Source of the DNA: Chryseobacterium aureum
Lineage (GTDB): Bacteria; Bacteroidota; Bacteroidia; Flavobacteriales; Weeksellaceae
DNA: 64,000 nt
Direction of reading: 5' to 3'
NCBI RefSeq assembly: GCF_003971235.1
Contig: NZ_CP034661.1
Span: 3,348,001 to 3,412,000, forward strand
The notes below the pieces were generated by a model. That model was not told where the DNA came from, made no database searches, and saw only the letters and a list, made by a program, of their open reading frames with translations. The translations under genes were made by a program, and so were the position numbers. The first letter of the stretch is position 1. Every line of letters begins with the position of its first letter. Of this stretch, positions 17,079-26,067 are shown piece by piece.

Positions 17079-18482
17079 TTAAGCAAAGAATAAATAAGCT
17101 AAAGCAATTGCGGTAATAACACCGACTAAATCGGCCAGAAGCATGGCAATTACCGTGTATCTTGTATTCTTAACGGCAACAGCACCAAAATAAACTGCGA
17201 TCACGTAAAACGTCGTATCTGAGCTTCCCTGAAGTACTGCGGCTAATTTCCCCTGAAAACTGTCTGCTCCGAATGTTGACATTGTATCCACCATCATTCC
17301 TCTTGCTCCCGAACCGGATAGAGGTTTAATCAATGCAGTCGGAAGCCCGTCCACGAATCTTGGATCCATATTCGCAATATTGGCTACCCATTTCATTCCG
17401 TCAATAATCACATCAAAAACACCGGAAGTTCTTAATAATGAAATGGCAATCAGCATTCCAACCAGGTAAGGAATGATTTTGACGCAGGTTGTAAATCCTT
17501 CTTTTGCACCTTCAATAAAGGAATCAAAAACGTTGATTTTCTTATAAACAGCTCCCAGAACAATGGCAAGGAAGATAAAGAGAATTAAACCGTTGCTTAG
17601 CACTTTACTGAAATCATCCAGCTCATCTTTGCTTAATTGTACAAGATAGACTACTAAAAGCGCTATAACCGCTGAAATTCCTCCTACGTAAGCAATCACT
17701 ACCGGACGGAGAAGATTGATTTTCTGGTATAAAGAAACAATGATCATCGCTGCCAGTGTAGCCGCAAAAGTAGCGATCATACAAGGAAGGAAAATGTCTG
17801 TAGGGGTTTTGGATCCCATAGATGCTCTGATAGCGATAATGGATACGGGAATCAGGGTCATACCTCCCGCATGAAGACACAAAAACATAATCTGCGAATT
17901 GCTGGCTGTATCTTTATTAGGATTTAAGGTCTGGAGGCTTTCCATGGCTTTTAATCCAAAAGGAGTAGCAGCATTATCTAATCCAAGCAGATTGGCACTG
18001 AAGTTCATCAGCATGTGCCCGAAAGCGGGATGATTCTTGGGGATATCCGGAAATAATTTGGAGAAAAATGGCTGAATAAGACGGCTTAAAAGGTTGATCC
18101 CTCCAGCTTTTTCAGCAATGCTCATAAAACCCATGAATAAGGTCATAATTCCAATTAAACCAAGACAGATTTTCACCGCGGTTTCAGATGTTCCGATAAC
18201 TCCATCAGCTTCCTGAACGCGATAAACATTCACATTTTGTTTCAGAGAGTCCGTTTTATAGTGAATTCTGCTGTCTGCAAAATCATTCTTTTTCATCAGG
18301 CTGTCTCTCACAACAGGGGAGAGGCTGTTCATAGGCTGAGAGGCAATCTTCACCGTATCACCGCCTTTTCCCACCACCATATCATTGAAAATGGTTTTAT
18401 AGTTACCTGACGAAATATATTTTATACTGGCAATGGCAATGGCAATGATAATAAAAGCCGACCAAATTCTGCTGAGAACCAT
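17079..18482 (-). CDS. nucleoside recognition (Gate) domain membrane protein, SpmA/SpmB-like fusion
   Basis: 467 residues with about ten hydrophobic segments. Two Gate-domain halves are visible: one around 100-260 (SRLIQPFFSKLFPDIPKNHPAFGHMLMNFSANLLGLDNAATP in parts) resembling SpmA, and one around 300-467 (EGAKEGFTTCVKIIPYLVGMLIAISLLR, then GSGARGMMVD) resembling SpmB. In spore formers SpmA and SpmB are separate; in Bacteroidota the fused form is common and its substrate is unknown. A 90-residue insert after the first helix is probably extracytoplasmic. Confidence 0.88.
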   Translation of the reverse strand: MVLSRIWSAFIIIAIAIASIKYISSGNYKTIFNDMVVGKGGDTVKIASQPMNSLSPVVRDSLMKKNDFADSRIHYKTDSLKQNVNVYRVQEADGVIGTSETAVKICLGLIGIMTLFMGFMSIAEKAGGINLLSRLIQPFFSKLFPDIPKNHPAFGHMLMNFSANLLGLDNAATPFGLKAMESLQTLNPNKDTASNSQIMFLCLHAGGMTLIPVSIIAIRASMGSKTPTDIFLPCMIATFAATLAAMIIVSLYQKINLLRPVVIAYVGGISAVIALLVVYLVQLSKDELDDFSKVLSNGLILFIFLAIVLGAVYKKINVFDSFIEGAKEGFTTCVKIIPYLVGMLIAISLLRTSGVFDVIIDGMKWVANIANMDPRFVDGLPTALIKPLSGSGARGMMVDTMSTFGADSFQGKLAAVLQGSSDTTFYVIAVYFGAVAVKNTRYTVIAMLLADLVGVITAIALAYLFFA

Positions 18483-18598
18483 CTGATTGATTTAATTGTT
18501 TAAACTTATCAAAAATACTTTAAACCACAAAAATAACTAAAGTCTTTTGTTATTCTGCTGTGAAATAGAATTAATGATAATTTCAGACCTTAAAGCCA

Positions 18599-18775
18599 TT
18601 TTAACGCAATGTACGCGAAGGTTTTTAATGATGCAGTTTGATTTTTTCGTTCGTAAAGGAGTTAGCACTAAGCAATGAGAATTTAAGTTAGAGAACATAG
18701 CTGAATGCAATGCCCTTGCGAACGAAAATAAGCATTAAGTTTTTAAATTTTCCTTGCGATTCTTAGCGTTTAAAA
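18599..18775. repeat. dispersed intergenic repeat with inverted ends (copy 2)
   Basis: The 304-bp gene-free stretch 18483-18786 holds this element. It opens TTTTAACGCAATG and closes with CTTAGCGTTTAAAA, an imperfect inverted end, and contains ATGCCCTTGCGAACGAAAA, nearly identical to the copy at 26961-27115. No ORF. It looks like a non-autonomous mobile or REP-type element. Confidence 0.6.
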
Positions 18776-18786
18776 TAAAAAATAAT

Positions 18787-19296
18787 TTACTCTTCCAGGT
18801 AAACAAGATACCCCTCGAAATTATCATCCAGATTTTTCAGAACTTTGGCTTCGTCCATTTTTTTGATTAATGCTTCTACAAAGAAACTCTTTTCGAAAAA
18901 CTGACGGTGGATTCCCGGTAAAAGTTCCATGAAATAATCCATCCCGATTTTGTTGTTATGAAGATCCATTTTGGTTTCCAAAGTTTCATTTGGGAATAGT
19001 TCTTCATGCATGTCTGTGATTCTTTTACAGAAATCCAGCGCTTTTTTAGGAGAAGAAATTTTGCAGCAGTACATCATAATGAAGCAGCACCACAGGGCAT
19101 GTCTGAAAGCATTTCCAATTCCGTTCGTAGAAGCTGTTTTCGGAAATTTTTTCTGGGCTATGGTAAAAGCTTTTACGGTAGCATAAAAGCTTAATAAGGA
19201 GAAAAGAGGATGGGGAAGGACAAGTGATAAAAGACGCATCATCTTTTTAAAACTCATACTTCTGATGGTATTGAAAAATATCTTAAAAGTCCTCAT
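18787..19296 (-). CDS. DUF6973-like protein
   Basis: 169 residues. The paired motifs GNAFRHALWCCFIMMYC (about 60-76) and MDLHNNKIGMDYF (about 109-121) resemble the conserved N-A-x-R-H-A and D-x-x-N-N-x-x-G blocks of DUF6973, a family of unknown biochemical role. The first 55 residues include a hydrophobic stretch (RLLSLVLPHPLFSLLSFYA), possibly a membrane anchor. It is followed by the dispersed repeat and preceded by the terminator at 19304. Confidence 0.7.
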   Translation of the reverse strand: MRTFKIFFNTIRSMSFKKMMRLLSLVLPHPLFSLLSFYATVKAFTIAQKKFPKTASTNGIGNAFRHALWCCFIMMYCCKISSPKKALDFCKRITDMHEELFPNETLETKMDLHNNKIGMDYFMELLPGIHRQFFEKSFFVEALIKKMDEAKVLKNLDDNFEGYLVYLEE

Positions 19297-19303
19297 AAAT
19301 AAA

Positions 19304-19329
19304 AATCTCTCCCTAATTAGAGAGAGATT
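19304..19329. terminator. hairpin between accD and the DUF6973-like gene
   Basis: The stem AATCTCTC/GAGAGATT (19304-19311 with 19322-19329) lies just after the accD stop on the minus strand, with an A/T-rich tail. Confidence 0.6.
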
Positions 19330-19350
19330 GTATGTTTTTTGTTACAGATA

Positions 19351-20205
19351 TTATGCTTTTACAGTCAATAAATTAACTGTTTTTGCTACAGTATCCTGAA
19401 TTTCAGTTCTTTTTACGATGAAATCTACAAATCCTTTTTCCTGTAAGAATTCAGATGTCTGGAATCCTTCCGGTAAATCTCTACCGATTGTTTCACGGAT
19501 TACTCTTGGTCCGGCGAAACCGATCAGTGCTCCGGGTTCTGCCATAATGATATCAGCAGTCATGGCGAAAGAAGCTGTAATTCCTCCGAATGTAGGGTCA
19601 CAAAGATAAGCGATGTATAAAAGTCCGGCTTCAGAAAGCTGAGCTAATTTAGCCTGAACCTTTGCCAGCTGCATCAAAGAGTACGTGGCTTCCTGCATTC
19701 TTGCTCCTCCGGACTGACAGATGATCATGTACGGAAGTTTGTGGGCGATACAGTAATCTACTGCTCTTCTGATCTTTTCTCCCATTACAGAACCCAAAGA
19801 TCCTCCAATGAAAGCAAAATCCATACAGGAAACTACCATTTCAGTCCCTTTTACAGTTCCTACTGCATTTCTGATAGAATCTGTAAGCTTTGTTTTCGCT
19901 TTTACTTCTTTCAGACGGTCTTTGTAAGGCTTTGTATCTTTGAAGTTTAAGATATCAATACTTTCTACATTGGCATCCAGTTCGGTAAATTTACCACCGT
20001 CAAAAAGGATGTCAAAAAATTCTGCACTTCCTATTCTCACATGAAATCCGTCTTCAGGAGAAACGTAGTTATTTCTCTTTAGTTCATCATGTTCCACTAC
20101 TTTTCCGGATGGAGTCTGATGCCAAAGTCCTTTGGGAACGTCCTTTTTCTCATCAGTAGAAGTGGTAATGTTTTTTGCTTTTCTTTTAAACCAGTCGAAT
20201 GCCAT
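19351..20205 (-). CDS. accD: acetyl-CoA carboxylase carboxyltransferase subunit beta
   Basis: 284 residues. With AccA it transfers the carboxyl group from biotin to acetyl-CoA, the first step of fatty acid synthesis. The carboxyltransferase core is well conserved ([44 protein letters not shown]). The N-terminal zinc ribbon of E. coli AccD has four Cys; here the corresponding segment (about 26-58) reads [10 protein letters not shown] then [13 protein letters not shown] and has none, so zinc is not bound that way. The same loss occurs, to my recollection, in other Flavobacteriia. Upstream neighbour on the same strand is the aldolase gene. Confidence 0.96.
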   Translation of the reverse strand: MAFDWFKRKAKNITTSTDEKKDVPKGLWHQTPSGKVVEHDELKRNNYVSPEDGFHVRIGSAEFFDILFDGGKFTELDANVESIDILNFKDTKPYKDRLKEVKAKTKLTDSIRNAVGTVKGTEMVVSCMDFAFIGGSLGSVMGEKIRRAVDYCIAHKLPYMIICQSGGARMQEATYSLMQLAKVQAKLAQLSEAGLLYIAYLCDPTFGGITASFAMTADIIMAEPGALIGFAGPRVIRETIGRDLPEGFQTSEFLQEKGFVDFIVKRTEIQDTVAKTVNLLTVKA

Positions 20206-20236
20206 TTTTGCGTGTATTAATGTATAAATGTAAAAT

Positions 20237-20281
20237 GTACCAATGTAAATGTATTTCTATGAATACTTTTTACATTGATAC
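20237..20281. repeat. AATGTA-rich imperfect inverted repeat
   Basis: The arms 20237-20256 and 20262-20281 pair imperfectly, and the surrounding bases repeat AATGTA several times. It lies between the aldolase and accD genes, both on the minus strand, and may act as an attenuator or terminator for the aldolase message. Confidence 0.5.
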
Positions 20282-20294
20282 AAATGTACAGTTC

Positions 20295-21365
20295 TTATTT
20301 TAAAGTATCTATGTTATTTAAATCTTCAAATGCTTTCACCAATCTTGTAGAGAATGTTTCCTCACCTTTTCTTACCCATACTCTTGGGTCATAGAATTTC
20401 TTGTTCGGCTTTTCTTCTCCTTCAGGGTTTCCGATCTGAGCTCTTAAATAGTCGATGTTATTTACCATATAATCTCTTACTCCTTCTGTGTAGGCAAACT
20501 GAAGGTCCGTATCGATATTCATTTTGATTACTCCGTAGTCGATAGCCTCTCTGATCTCTTCTAAAGTGGATCCTGAACCTCCGTGGAATACAAAATTGAT
20601 AGGTTTAGCAGTTGTTCCGAATTTCTCCTGAACATACTTCTGAGAATTGTCAAGGATTTTTGGAGTAAGCACTACGTTTCCTGGCTTGTACACTCCGTGT
20701 ACGTTACCGAAAGCAGCAGCAATTGTGAAGTTATCGGAAATCGCTTTTAATTTTTCGTAAGTGTAAGCGATATCTTCAGGCTGAGTATATAATTTAGAAT
20801 TATCAACGTCTGAATTGTCAACACCATCTTCTTCACCACCCGTTACCCCGATTTCTACTTCAAGAGTCATCTGAAGCTTAGCCATTCTTTCGAAATACTT
20901 TGCTGAAATCTCAAGGTTTTCTTCTAGAGATTCTTCAGAAAGATCCAGCATGTGAGAAGAGTAAAGAGATTTTCCTGTCTGCTTGTAGAAATCTTCGTTA
21001 GCGTCCATTAATCCGTCAATCCAGGGAAGCAATTTCTTAGCACAGTGGTCAGTATGTAAAATTACTGTTGCTCCGTAAGCTTCAGCAAGCGTGTGGATAT
21101 GTTTTGCTCCAGCGATAGAACCTAAAACGGCAGCTCTCTGTCCGTCATTGTTTAATCCTTTTCCTGCGTTGAATGCAGCTCCACCATTTGAGAACTGAAT
21201 AATTACAGGAGCGTTCAGTTTCGCTGCAGTTTCCATCACAGCATTAATGTTGCTTGATCCAATTACGTTTACTGCAGGCAATGCAAATTTATTTTCTTTA
21301 GCATACTGAAAGATATCAGTAACTAACTGACCTGTGGCAACTCCTGCCGGAAAAATTCTGCTCAT
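20295..21365 (-). CDS. fba: class II fructose-bisphosphate aldolase
   Basis: 356 residues, class IIA length. It interconverts fructose-1,6-bisphosphate with dihydroxyacetone phosphate and glyceraldehyde-3-phosphate in glycolysis. Zinc ligands and active-site segments are visible: VILHTDHCAKKLLPW (about 100-114), EVEIGVTGGEEDGVDN, AAAFGNVHGVYKPGNV and FVFHGGSGSTLEEI. Intact, with no anomaly. Confidence 0.97.
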   Translation of the reverse strand: MSRIFPAGVATGQLVTDIFQYAKENKFALPAVNVIGSSNINAVMETAAKLNAPVIIQFSNGGAAFNAGKGLNNDGQRAAVLGSIAGAKHIHTLAEAYGATVILHTDHCAKKLLPWIDGLMDANEDFYKQTGKSLYSSHMLDLSEESLEENLEISAKYFERMAKLQMTLEVEIGVTGGEEDGVDNSDVDNSKLYTQPEDIAYTYEKLKAISDNFTIAAAFGNVHGVYKPGNVVLTPKILDNSQKYVQEKFGTTAKPINFVFHGGSGSTLEEIREAIDYGVIKMNIDTDLQFAYTEGVRDYMVNNIDYLRAQIGNPEGEEKPNKKFYDPRVWVRKGEETFSTRLVKAFEDLNNIDTLK

Positions 21366-21436
21366 GTTTTACTTTTTGTTATAAATTTATTAGGTGTTTT
21401 TAATTTCGTGTAAAGGTAATCATTTTTAAGAAATTA

Positions 21437-22303
21437 CTAATTTCTTTTATCTCTGCCCCAAAGAAGCTTCTGACGGATGGTTTCATAAAAACTTAAACTG
21501 TTGGGCTGCACCAGAAGAAGCTGAAATTTTGCTTTTTTGATGACGATTTCCTTATCTGTTTCTATATGTATCAGTCGAGAGTCTAAGGAAAGGGAATATT
21601 GAGGAACACGGCTTTCCACCCGGAATTTTATTTCTACTTTATCATTCACTACTAAAGGTCTCACATTCAGATTGTGGGGGGCAATAGGGGTAATGACAAA
21701 ATTTTCGTTGTTGGGCGAAATGATAGGTCCGCCACAGCTCAGAGAGTAAGCGGTAGATCCGGTGGGCGTTGAAATGATAACACCGTCGCCCCAGAAAACA
21801 TTCAAAAATTCATCATTGATGTAGGAATCCACAGTAATCATGGAAGTGGTTTCTTTTCTGGAAACGGTAACGTCATTCAGGGCATAAGGGAAAACGCCTT
21901 CCAGTTTTGGAGAAACGACTTCAATGACGGAACGGCGGCTTGTTTTAACTTCTCCTTTTAAGATAGAATCCAGTTCTTTAAAGGCTTCTTCTTTGGTAAA
22001 GAATGCTAAAAACCCAAGTCTCCCGGTATTCACTCCTACCACAGGAATTTCAAGATCTTCAATAAAGGTTAAAGAATTTACAATGGTTCCGTCTCCGCCG
22101 AAAGTGAAGAACAGATCCACTTCTTTATCCAGAAGATCCTGCTTGGAATTGAACGTTTCGAATATTTTTGAAAACTGAAGAGCTTCAGCCATTTCATCAT
22201 ACAGAACAGATTTTACCCCTCTGCTTTCAAGTTCAGAGATAAACTTGCTTAAATATAAAAAAGTATCAAGATCTTTTTTCTGAGAATATATGGCTGCCTT
22301 CAT
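21437..22303 (-). CDS. nadK: NAD kinase
   Basis: 288 residues. It phosphorylates NAD to NADP with ATP. The signature FFTFGGDGTIVNSL (GGDG near 69-72) and NTGRLGFLAF are present, followed by the NDVTVSRKETTSMI and GSTAYSLSCGGPII blocks of the NAD-binding domain. It starts one base after the stop of the CBS-domain gene, so those two form an operon. Confidence 0.96.
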   Translation of the reverse strand: MKAAIYSQKKDLDTFLYLSKFISELESRGVKSVLYDEMAEALQFSKIFETFNSKQDLLDKEVDLFFTFGGDGTIVNSLTFIEDLEIPVVGVNTGRLGFLAFFTKEEAFKELDSILKGEVKTSRRSVIEVVSPKLEGVFPYALNDVTVSRKETTSMITVDSYINDEFLNVFWGDGVIISTPTGSTAYSLSCGGPIISPNNENFVITPIAPHNLNVRPLVVNDKVEIKFRVESRVPQYSLSLDSRLIHIETDKEIVIKKAKFQLLLVQPNSLSFYETIRQKLLWGRDKRN

Positions 22304-22304
22304 G

Positions 22305-22958
22305 TTATATTTCTATGAATTTTTGTAAAAAACCATAACGGTCTTTAAACAGATCGGATTTCTCATCAGAATAATATTTTTCAACGATTCTGTAGTCATA
22401 CCGGTCAAATGTAGAGTCTATCGAAGCCAGATTTTCATTGCTGATCTTTATGGTGACCTGAACTACCTCTTCAGACATAAAGCTTATAAACCCTCCGTAA
22501 AATTTCGAGTTATTGCTTTCTACGATATTGGTAATTTCCGTCATAGAGTATTTTCTGGCTGGAGTTTCTACGGTAAGAATAGCTCCTGTTTCCGAAAATA
22601 AAGGATAACGGGAAAGGTCCTGAAAAACATCTTCGCAGGTAATATACCCCAGGTATTTTTCATTTTTATTAATCACCGGAATCACATTGGAACTGAAAGT
22701 ATAAAACAGACGGATACTGTCCATAATATTACTGTCTTCCAGAATCGCAAAGCGTTCAATCTGATGTTCAAGATCCTTCAGGGTTCCGCCATCTTCTTCG
22801 TACAGAAAATCCATTGCCAGAGCTCCGTAGAAGTGATGGGATTTTTTGATGAAAACGTGGGAATATCCAAAGTCTTCCAACATATTTCTTGCCGACTCTA
22901 TAGAGTCAGAAAGGCTAAAACACGGAAAGTCTTTTGAGATATAGTCCTTGATAAACAT
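22305..22958 (-). CDS. CBS-domain pair protein
   Basis: 217 residues. Two CBS motifs occupy about 1-60 and 70-130 (IMDSIRLFYTFSSNVIPVINKNEKYLGYITCEDV), followed by an ACT-like or unknown 85-residue C-terminal region. CBS pairs usually bind adenine nucleotides. Tight coupling to nadK (1 base) suggests, without proof, that it senses a nucleotide connected with NAD metabolism. Confidence 0.85.
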   Translation of the reverse strand: MFIKDYISKDFPCFSLSDSIESARNMLEDFGYSHVFIKKSHHFYGALAMDFLYEEDGGTLKDLEHQIERFAILEDSNIMDSIRLFYTFSSNVIPVINKNEKYLGYITCEDVFQDLSRYPLFSETGAILTVETPARKYSMTEITNIVESNNSKFYGGFISFMSEEVVQVTIKISNENLASIDSTFDRYDYRIVEKYYSDEKSDLFKDRYGFLQKFIEI

Positions 22959-23043
22959 TGTGCTAATTTATAAAAAATTAAATGAAACTTTTTCTGAAAA
23001 CCCTATTTTTTTTAGTGGAGATCAAAAAAAGTGCCGTCAAAAT

Positions 23044-23073
23044 TTGTTTGTAAAGAAAAATAAAGTACCTTTG
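23044..23073 (+). promoter_or_regulatory. consensus promoter of a candidate small RNA
   Basis: TTG at 23044-23046 and TACCTTTG at 23066-23073 are separated by 19 bases, an exact match to TTG-N19-TAnnTTTG. No protein gene lies downstream on this strand before a terminator. Confidence 0.6.
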
Positions 23074-23079
23074 TCGCCT

Positions 23080-23147
23080 TTCATTTTTACTTTTTATTAG
23101 ATTTATTTCAAACTGCACTGTCTACTAAGGACATATGCAGTTTTTTT
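23080..23147 (+). ncRNA. candidate small RNA, about 65 nt
   Basis: The stretch from about 7 bases after the promoter ends in a rho-independent terminator: AAACTGCA (23110-23117) pairs with TGCAGTTT (23136-23143), an inner TGTC/GACA helix closes a 7-base loop, and a T run follows at 23141-23147. There is no useful ORF. It lies in the gap between the SPOUT methyltransferase and CBS genes, both on the other strand, and its end touches the stop of the methyltransferase. No RNA family is recognised. The start point is estimated. Confidence 0.45.
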
Positions 23148-23676
23148 ATTTTAGTGCTTTTGCGAATTCCCACATCACAATTCCGGCACATACGCTCACA
23201 TTAAGAGAATGCTTGGTTCCCAGCTGCGGAATTTCTAAAAATACATCAATATTGGGGAGCACCTCATCACTGATTCCTTCCACTTCGTTTCCTAAGATCA
23301 AAGCGTATTTTTTTGACCTGTCAATTGTAAAATCTGTGATTAGCTGGCTGCCGGTAGTCTGCTCAATTCCGATGATTTCATATCCCTTGGTTTTTAAATC
23401 AGAAATGGCCGTATTGGTATCTGCTTCATGAGACCAGTCTACACTTTCCGTTGCTCCCAATGCCGCTTTATGAATTTCACGGTGGGGTGGCTGAGGGGTA
23501 ATTCCGCAGAGAATTATTTTCTCTATTAGAAATGCATCTGCCGTTCTGAAAGCTGCACCCACATTGTGCATACTTCTGATATTATCTAAAATGATGACCA
23601 ACGGAATTTTTTCAACCTTCTTAAATGTTTCTACATCTATTCTGTTAAGTTCTTCCAGTTTGAGTTTCTGTACCAA
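23146..23676 (-). CDS. SPOUT-family (TrmH/SpoU) RNA methyltransferase
   Basis: 176 residues, the length of a minimal SPOUT 2'-O-methyltransferase. The three motifs are seen: VIILDNIRSMHNVGAAFRTADAF is motif 1 (N-x-G-x-x-x-R; about 28-50), LILGNEVEGISDEVL is motif 2 and IPQLGTKHSLNVSVCAGIVM motif 3 with the knot. It methylates tRNA or rRNA ribose using SAM; the target is unknown. It starts five bases after the YwqK-like gene. Confidence 0.92.
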   Translation of the reverse strand: MVQKLKLEELNRIDVETFKKVEKIPLVIILDNIRSMHNVGAAFRTADAFLIEKIILCGITPQPPHREIHKAALGATESVDWSHEADTNTAISDLKTKGYEIIGIEQTTGSQLITDFTIDRSKKYALILGNEVEGISDEVLPNIDVFLEIPQLGTKHSLNVSVCAGIVMWEFAKALK

Positions 23677-23681
23677 TTGTA

Positions 23682-24302
23682 TTATTTTGTTGAGATTAAT
23701 TTTCCGTCTTTATAGACCTCTGTCTTTTCTATGCTTCCGTCTTCACGGTAGTGAACTCTGCTTCCGTTTCTTTTGTCGTTGGCAAACTCAGTCTCGCGCT
23801 GCAGTTTTCCTGAGGGATAAAATACTTTCCATTTTCCGGTAGCCAGACCATTATCGTACTGGCCGATATCTTTTATTGATTTTCCATCTTCGTGGAAGGT
23901 TTTGCTTTCACCCTGTAATTTATTGAATTTATAATTGGAAATTTCAGTTATTTTACCGGCCGGAGAATAAAAAGTCGCCGTAAGACTATTGTCATAAATA
24001 TTCTTTTCCCCGTTTCTGAAGGCCTCTTTAGAAGTAAGTACTCCATTCTTATCGAAATAGGACCATTCTTTTACTTTATATCCTTTCTTATATTCTCCTT
24101 TTGACTGCACTTTTCCGTTGTCATGATAGAAAATAGCATCTCCGTCCAGTTTACCCTTTTTCCATTCTACCATATTTTTTACCTGGCCGTTGTCATAGAA
24201 CTCTTTGCAGGAACCTTCCTGTAAACCGTCTTTATATCCACAAGGTTTCTGGGCCATAACCAGCACGGAAGTGGAAAAAAATAATAGAAATAGGTACTTC
24301 AT
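23682..24302 (-). CDS. MORN/YwqK-type repeat protein, exported
   Basis: 206 residues: signal peptide (MKYLFLLFFSTSVLVMAQ) then at least six repeats of the form Y-D-N-G-Q-x-K-x-x-x-x-W-K-x-G-K-x-D-G. These repeats are annotated in databases as MORN or YwqK antitoxin-like, but there is no evidence of a toxin partner and the domain is likely an adhesive beta scaffold. It precedes the SPOUT methyltransferase gene in the same operon. Confidence 0.88.
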   Translation of the reverse strand: MKYLFLLFFSTSVLVMAQKPCGYKDGLQEGSCKEFYDNGQVKNMVEWKKGKLDGDAIFYHDNGKVQSKGEYKKGYKVKEWSYFDKNGVLTSKEAFRNGEKNIYDNSLTATFYSPAGKITEISNYKFNKLQGESKTFHEDGKSIKDIGQYDNGLATGKWKVFYPSGKLQRETEFANDKRNGSRVHYREDGSIEKTEVYKDGKLISTK

Positions 24303-24334
24303 AGCTAATTTTATTTCAAAAATAGTAAAATACT

Positions 24335-24342
24335 TATATTTG
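24335..24342 (+). promoter_or_regulatory. TAnnTTTG promoter element before the gene at 24358
   Basis: TATATTTG matches the -7 consensus and ends 15 bases before the ATG at 24358. Confidence 0.45.
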
Positions 24343-24357
24343 ACTCAAAAATATACT

Positions 24358-24957
24358 ATGAAAAAATTACTTACATTATTCATACTGACATGGGGATTTA
24401 TATATCTGAATGCACAGAATACGTATTATCCGCAAGCTTTCTTTGATAAAAAACTGGCAAGAGAAATGCTCGGATTCGGAAATTCCACCATTGAAGGAGT
24501 GGCTTCCACTAAACAAAAAAACAATTGGGGAATCAAACCTTTGCTTGGAGAAAAACATTATGCCCCTAAAGGAACCGTTGTTATGCTGTTTCCTGTTACT
24601 CCTTACTTTCAGGAGTTTTATGATATGAGAAGGAAATATGAAAATAAGAAAACAACAGTATACATGTCTGAAGAGGCTTTTAAATACAGAGTAGAAGCTT
24701 TAACAGATGACCACGGCAGGTTTAAATTTGAAAAGCTGAAACCAGGGAAGTACTACCTTGAGACCATTGTCAATTTTACAGCTACGGCAAGCTACCAACA
24801 GCAGACCGGAACTTCAGATGCGTACAACGGATATGGAGCTTACCTGTATTCAACCCCTATATACAGTACATTTTTCTATGGATACTCTGCGGCCAACAGG
24901 GAAAGCAAATTTGTAGAAATAAAACAGGATGGCGAACTTAAAGAAATCAAGCTTTAA
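24358..24957 (+). CDS. exported protein with a carboxypeptidase-regulatory-like domain
   Basis: 199 residues from the ATG at 24358, chosen because it begins a signal peptide (MKKLLTLFILTWGFIYLNAQ); a longer frame from 24205 runs into the opposite gene. The segment TDDHGRFKFEKLKPGKYYLETI (about 115-140) is the beta-sandwich motif of carboxypeptidase regulatory or CarboxypepD_reg-like domains. A Tyr/Gly/Ser-rich region follows. Likely a periplasmic or surface protein of unknown role. It is divergent from the MORN-repeat gene. Confidence 0.75.
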   Translation: MKKLLTLFILTWGFIYLNAQNTYYPQAFFDKKLAREMLGFGNSTIEGVASTKQKNNWGIKPLLGEKHYAPKGTVVMLFPVTPYFQEFYDMRRKYENKKTTVYMSEEAFKYRVEALTDDHGRFKFEKLKPGKYYLETIVNFTATASYQQQTGTSDAYNGYGAYLYSTPIYSTFFYGYSAANRESKFVEIKQDGELKEIKL

Positions 24958-24969
24958 CAGCTTGATTTT

Positions 24970-25848
24970 TTATTTTCTGATCATTATCTGGTGAACGTTC
25001 TTCTCAATATTCTGAGCCAATGTTTCCATGGGAATATCATTTTCATCATTATTGAACGGATCTTCAATTTCCTCTGCAATAAGCTCAAGACTCATCAGTA
25101 CATAATAAACAAAAACCGTAAGCGGAATCATAAAAAGGCCTATCGTAATGACATAGGCAATAGGAAGCGCGAAGACATACAGAATGATAAACTTCTTGAT
25201 AAAAGAAGAATAGGAATAGGGAATAGGAGTGTTTTTAATTCTTTCGCAGCCACCGCATACATCCAGAAACCCGGAAAGCTGCGTGTCTAAATACAGCATT
25301 TCAACCTCTGAAACTTTTCCTTCTTTTTTTAATTGATTCAGTTTATGGCTCAGCAGAATAATCATTTCGCTGGGACCATGATTTTTCAATGAACTTTCAA
25401 TTTCAGAATAATCCTCGTCCAAAGCCAGTCTGGTAGATTCCTTAGAAAGGTGTTTGGCCAAAAAGTGTGGAAAAAATTTTAAATACCTGGCAATCTGCTC
25501 AATATCCTGACGGTTATCCCCAAGAATCGTATTGATTTTTATGGCAAAATTTCGGGTGTCATTGACCAGTTTCCCCCACAGCTTTCGTCCTTCCCACCAT
25601 CTGTCATAAGCGGTATTGGTTCTGAAAACCAGCAATAAGGACAGCACAAAACCCAGCAGAGAGTGAATCATCCCTACATTACTGACTCCCGACTTGGTGG
25701 TAAGGTGCAGATATTCCACTTCCAGGTACTGAATTCCCCAGGAGTACAGCCCTACAAGAATCATACTCGGAAAAAGGATTTTTAAGGTATCGCTTTTGTG
25801 TAAACTGAAAAGGATTTTAATGAAATGTTTGGTGTTGTAGACTCTCAT
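24970..25848 (-). CDS. bestrophin-family anion channel
   Basis: 292 residues with hydrophobic segments near 25-45, 60-80, 210-235 and 235-255. The family signature is seen in FRTNTAYDRWWEGRKLWGKLVNDTRN (parts; about 74-99), and the C-terminal IEDPFNNDENDIPMETLAQNIE matches the conserved acidic cluster of bestrophins. Bacterial homologues form pentameric channels, some cation-selective. Convergent with the gene at 24358. Confidence 0.92.
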   Translation of the reverse strand: MRVYNTKHFIKILFSLHKSDTLKILFPSMILVGLYSWGIQYLEVEYLHLTTKSGVSNVGMIHSLLGFVLSLLLVFRTNTAYDRWWEGRKLWGKLVNDTRNFAIKINTILGDNRQDIEQIARYLKFFPHFLAKHLSKESTRLALDEDYSEIESSLKNHGPSEMIILLSHKLNQLKKEGKVSEVEMLYLDTQLSGFLDVCGGCERIKNTPIPYSYSSFIKKFIILYVFALPIAYVITIGLFMIPLTVFVYYVLMSLELIAEEIEDPFNNDENDIPMETLAQNIEKNVHQIMIRK

Positions 25849-25915
25849 AAACTCACTTATTCCTACAAATATAAATTTTTCATCTGAGCTCTGCTAATAA
25901 AGTAAGGAAGTCTGA

Positions 25916-26000
25916 AGCTGGAAGAGGGAAGTTATTGAAGCCAAGGAAAACCTAAGACGTTTGTAGACAAATTTTAACTTCCAGCATCTCACTTCCAGCT
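25916..26000. repeat. AGCTGGAAG/CTTCCAGCT interrupted inverted repeat
   Basis: AGCTGGAAG at 25916-25924 and CTTCCAGCT at 25992-26000 are exact inverted partners, and GGAAGTTA/TAACTTCC form an inner pair. It lies in the 219-bp gap between the divergent bestrophin and cupin genes; another intergenic repeat type typical of this chromosome. Confidence 0.55.
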
Positions 26001-26067
26001 ATTTTAACCTTAATTTTCTCAGGTTTCAGAAAAATACTATTTTTATTACACATTAAATACAAAGTAC

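Noticed and set aside
22963..22970. TAAATTAG on the minus strand before the CBS-domain gene as a promoter
   Set aside because: It is only five bases from the ATG and has no TTG at the required spacing.
23682..24302. MORN/YwqK-repeat protein as an antitoxin
   Set aside because: It has a signal peptide and no toxin partner; the antitoxin label is a database habit for this repeat.
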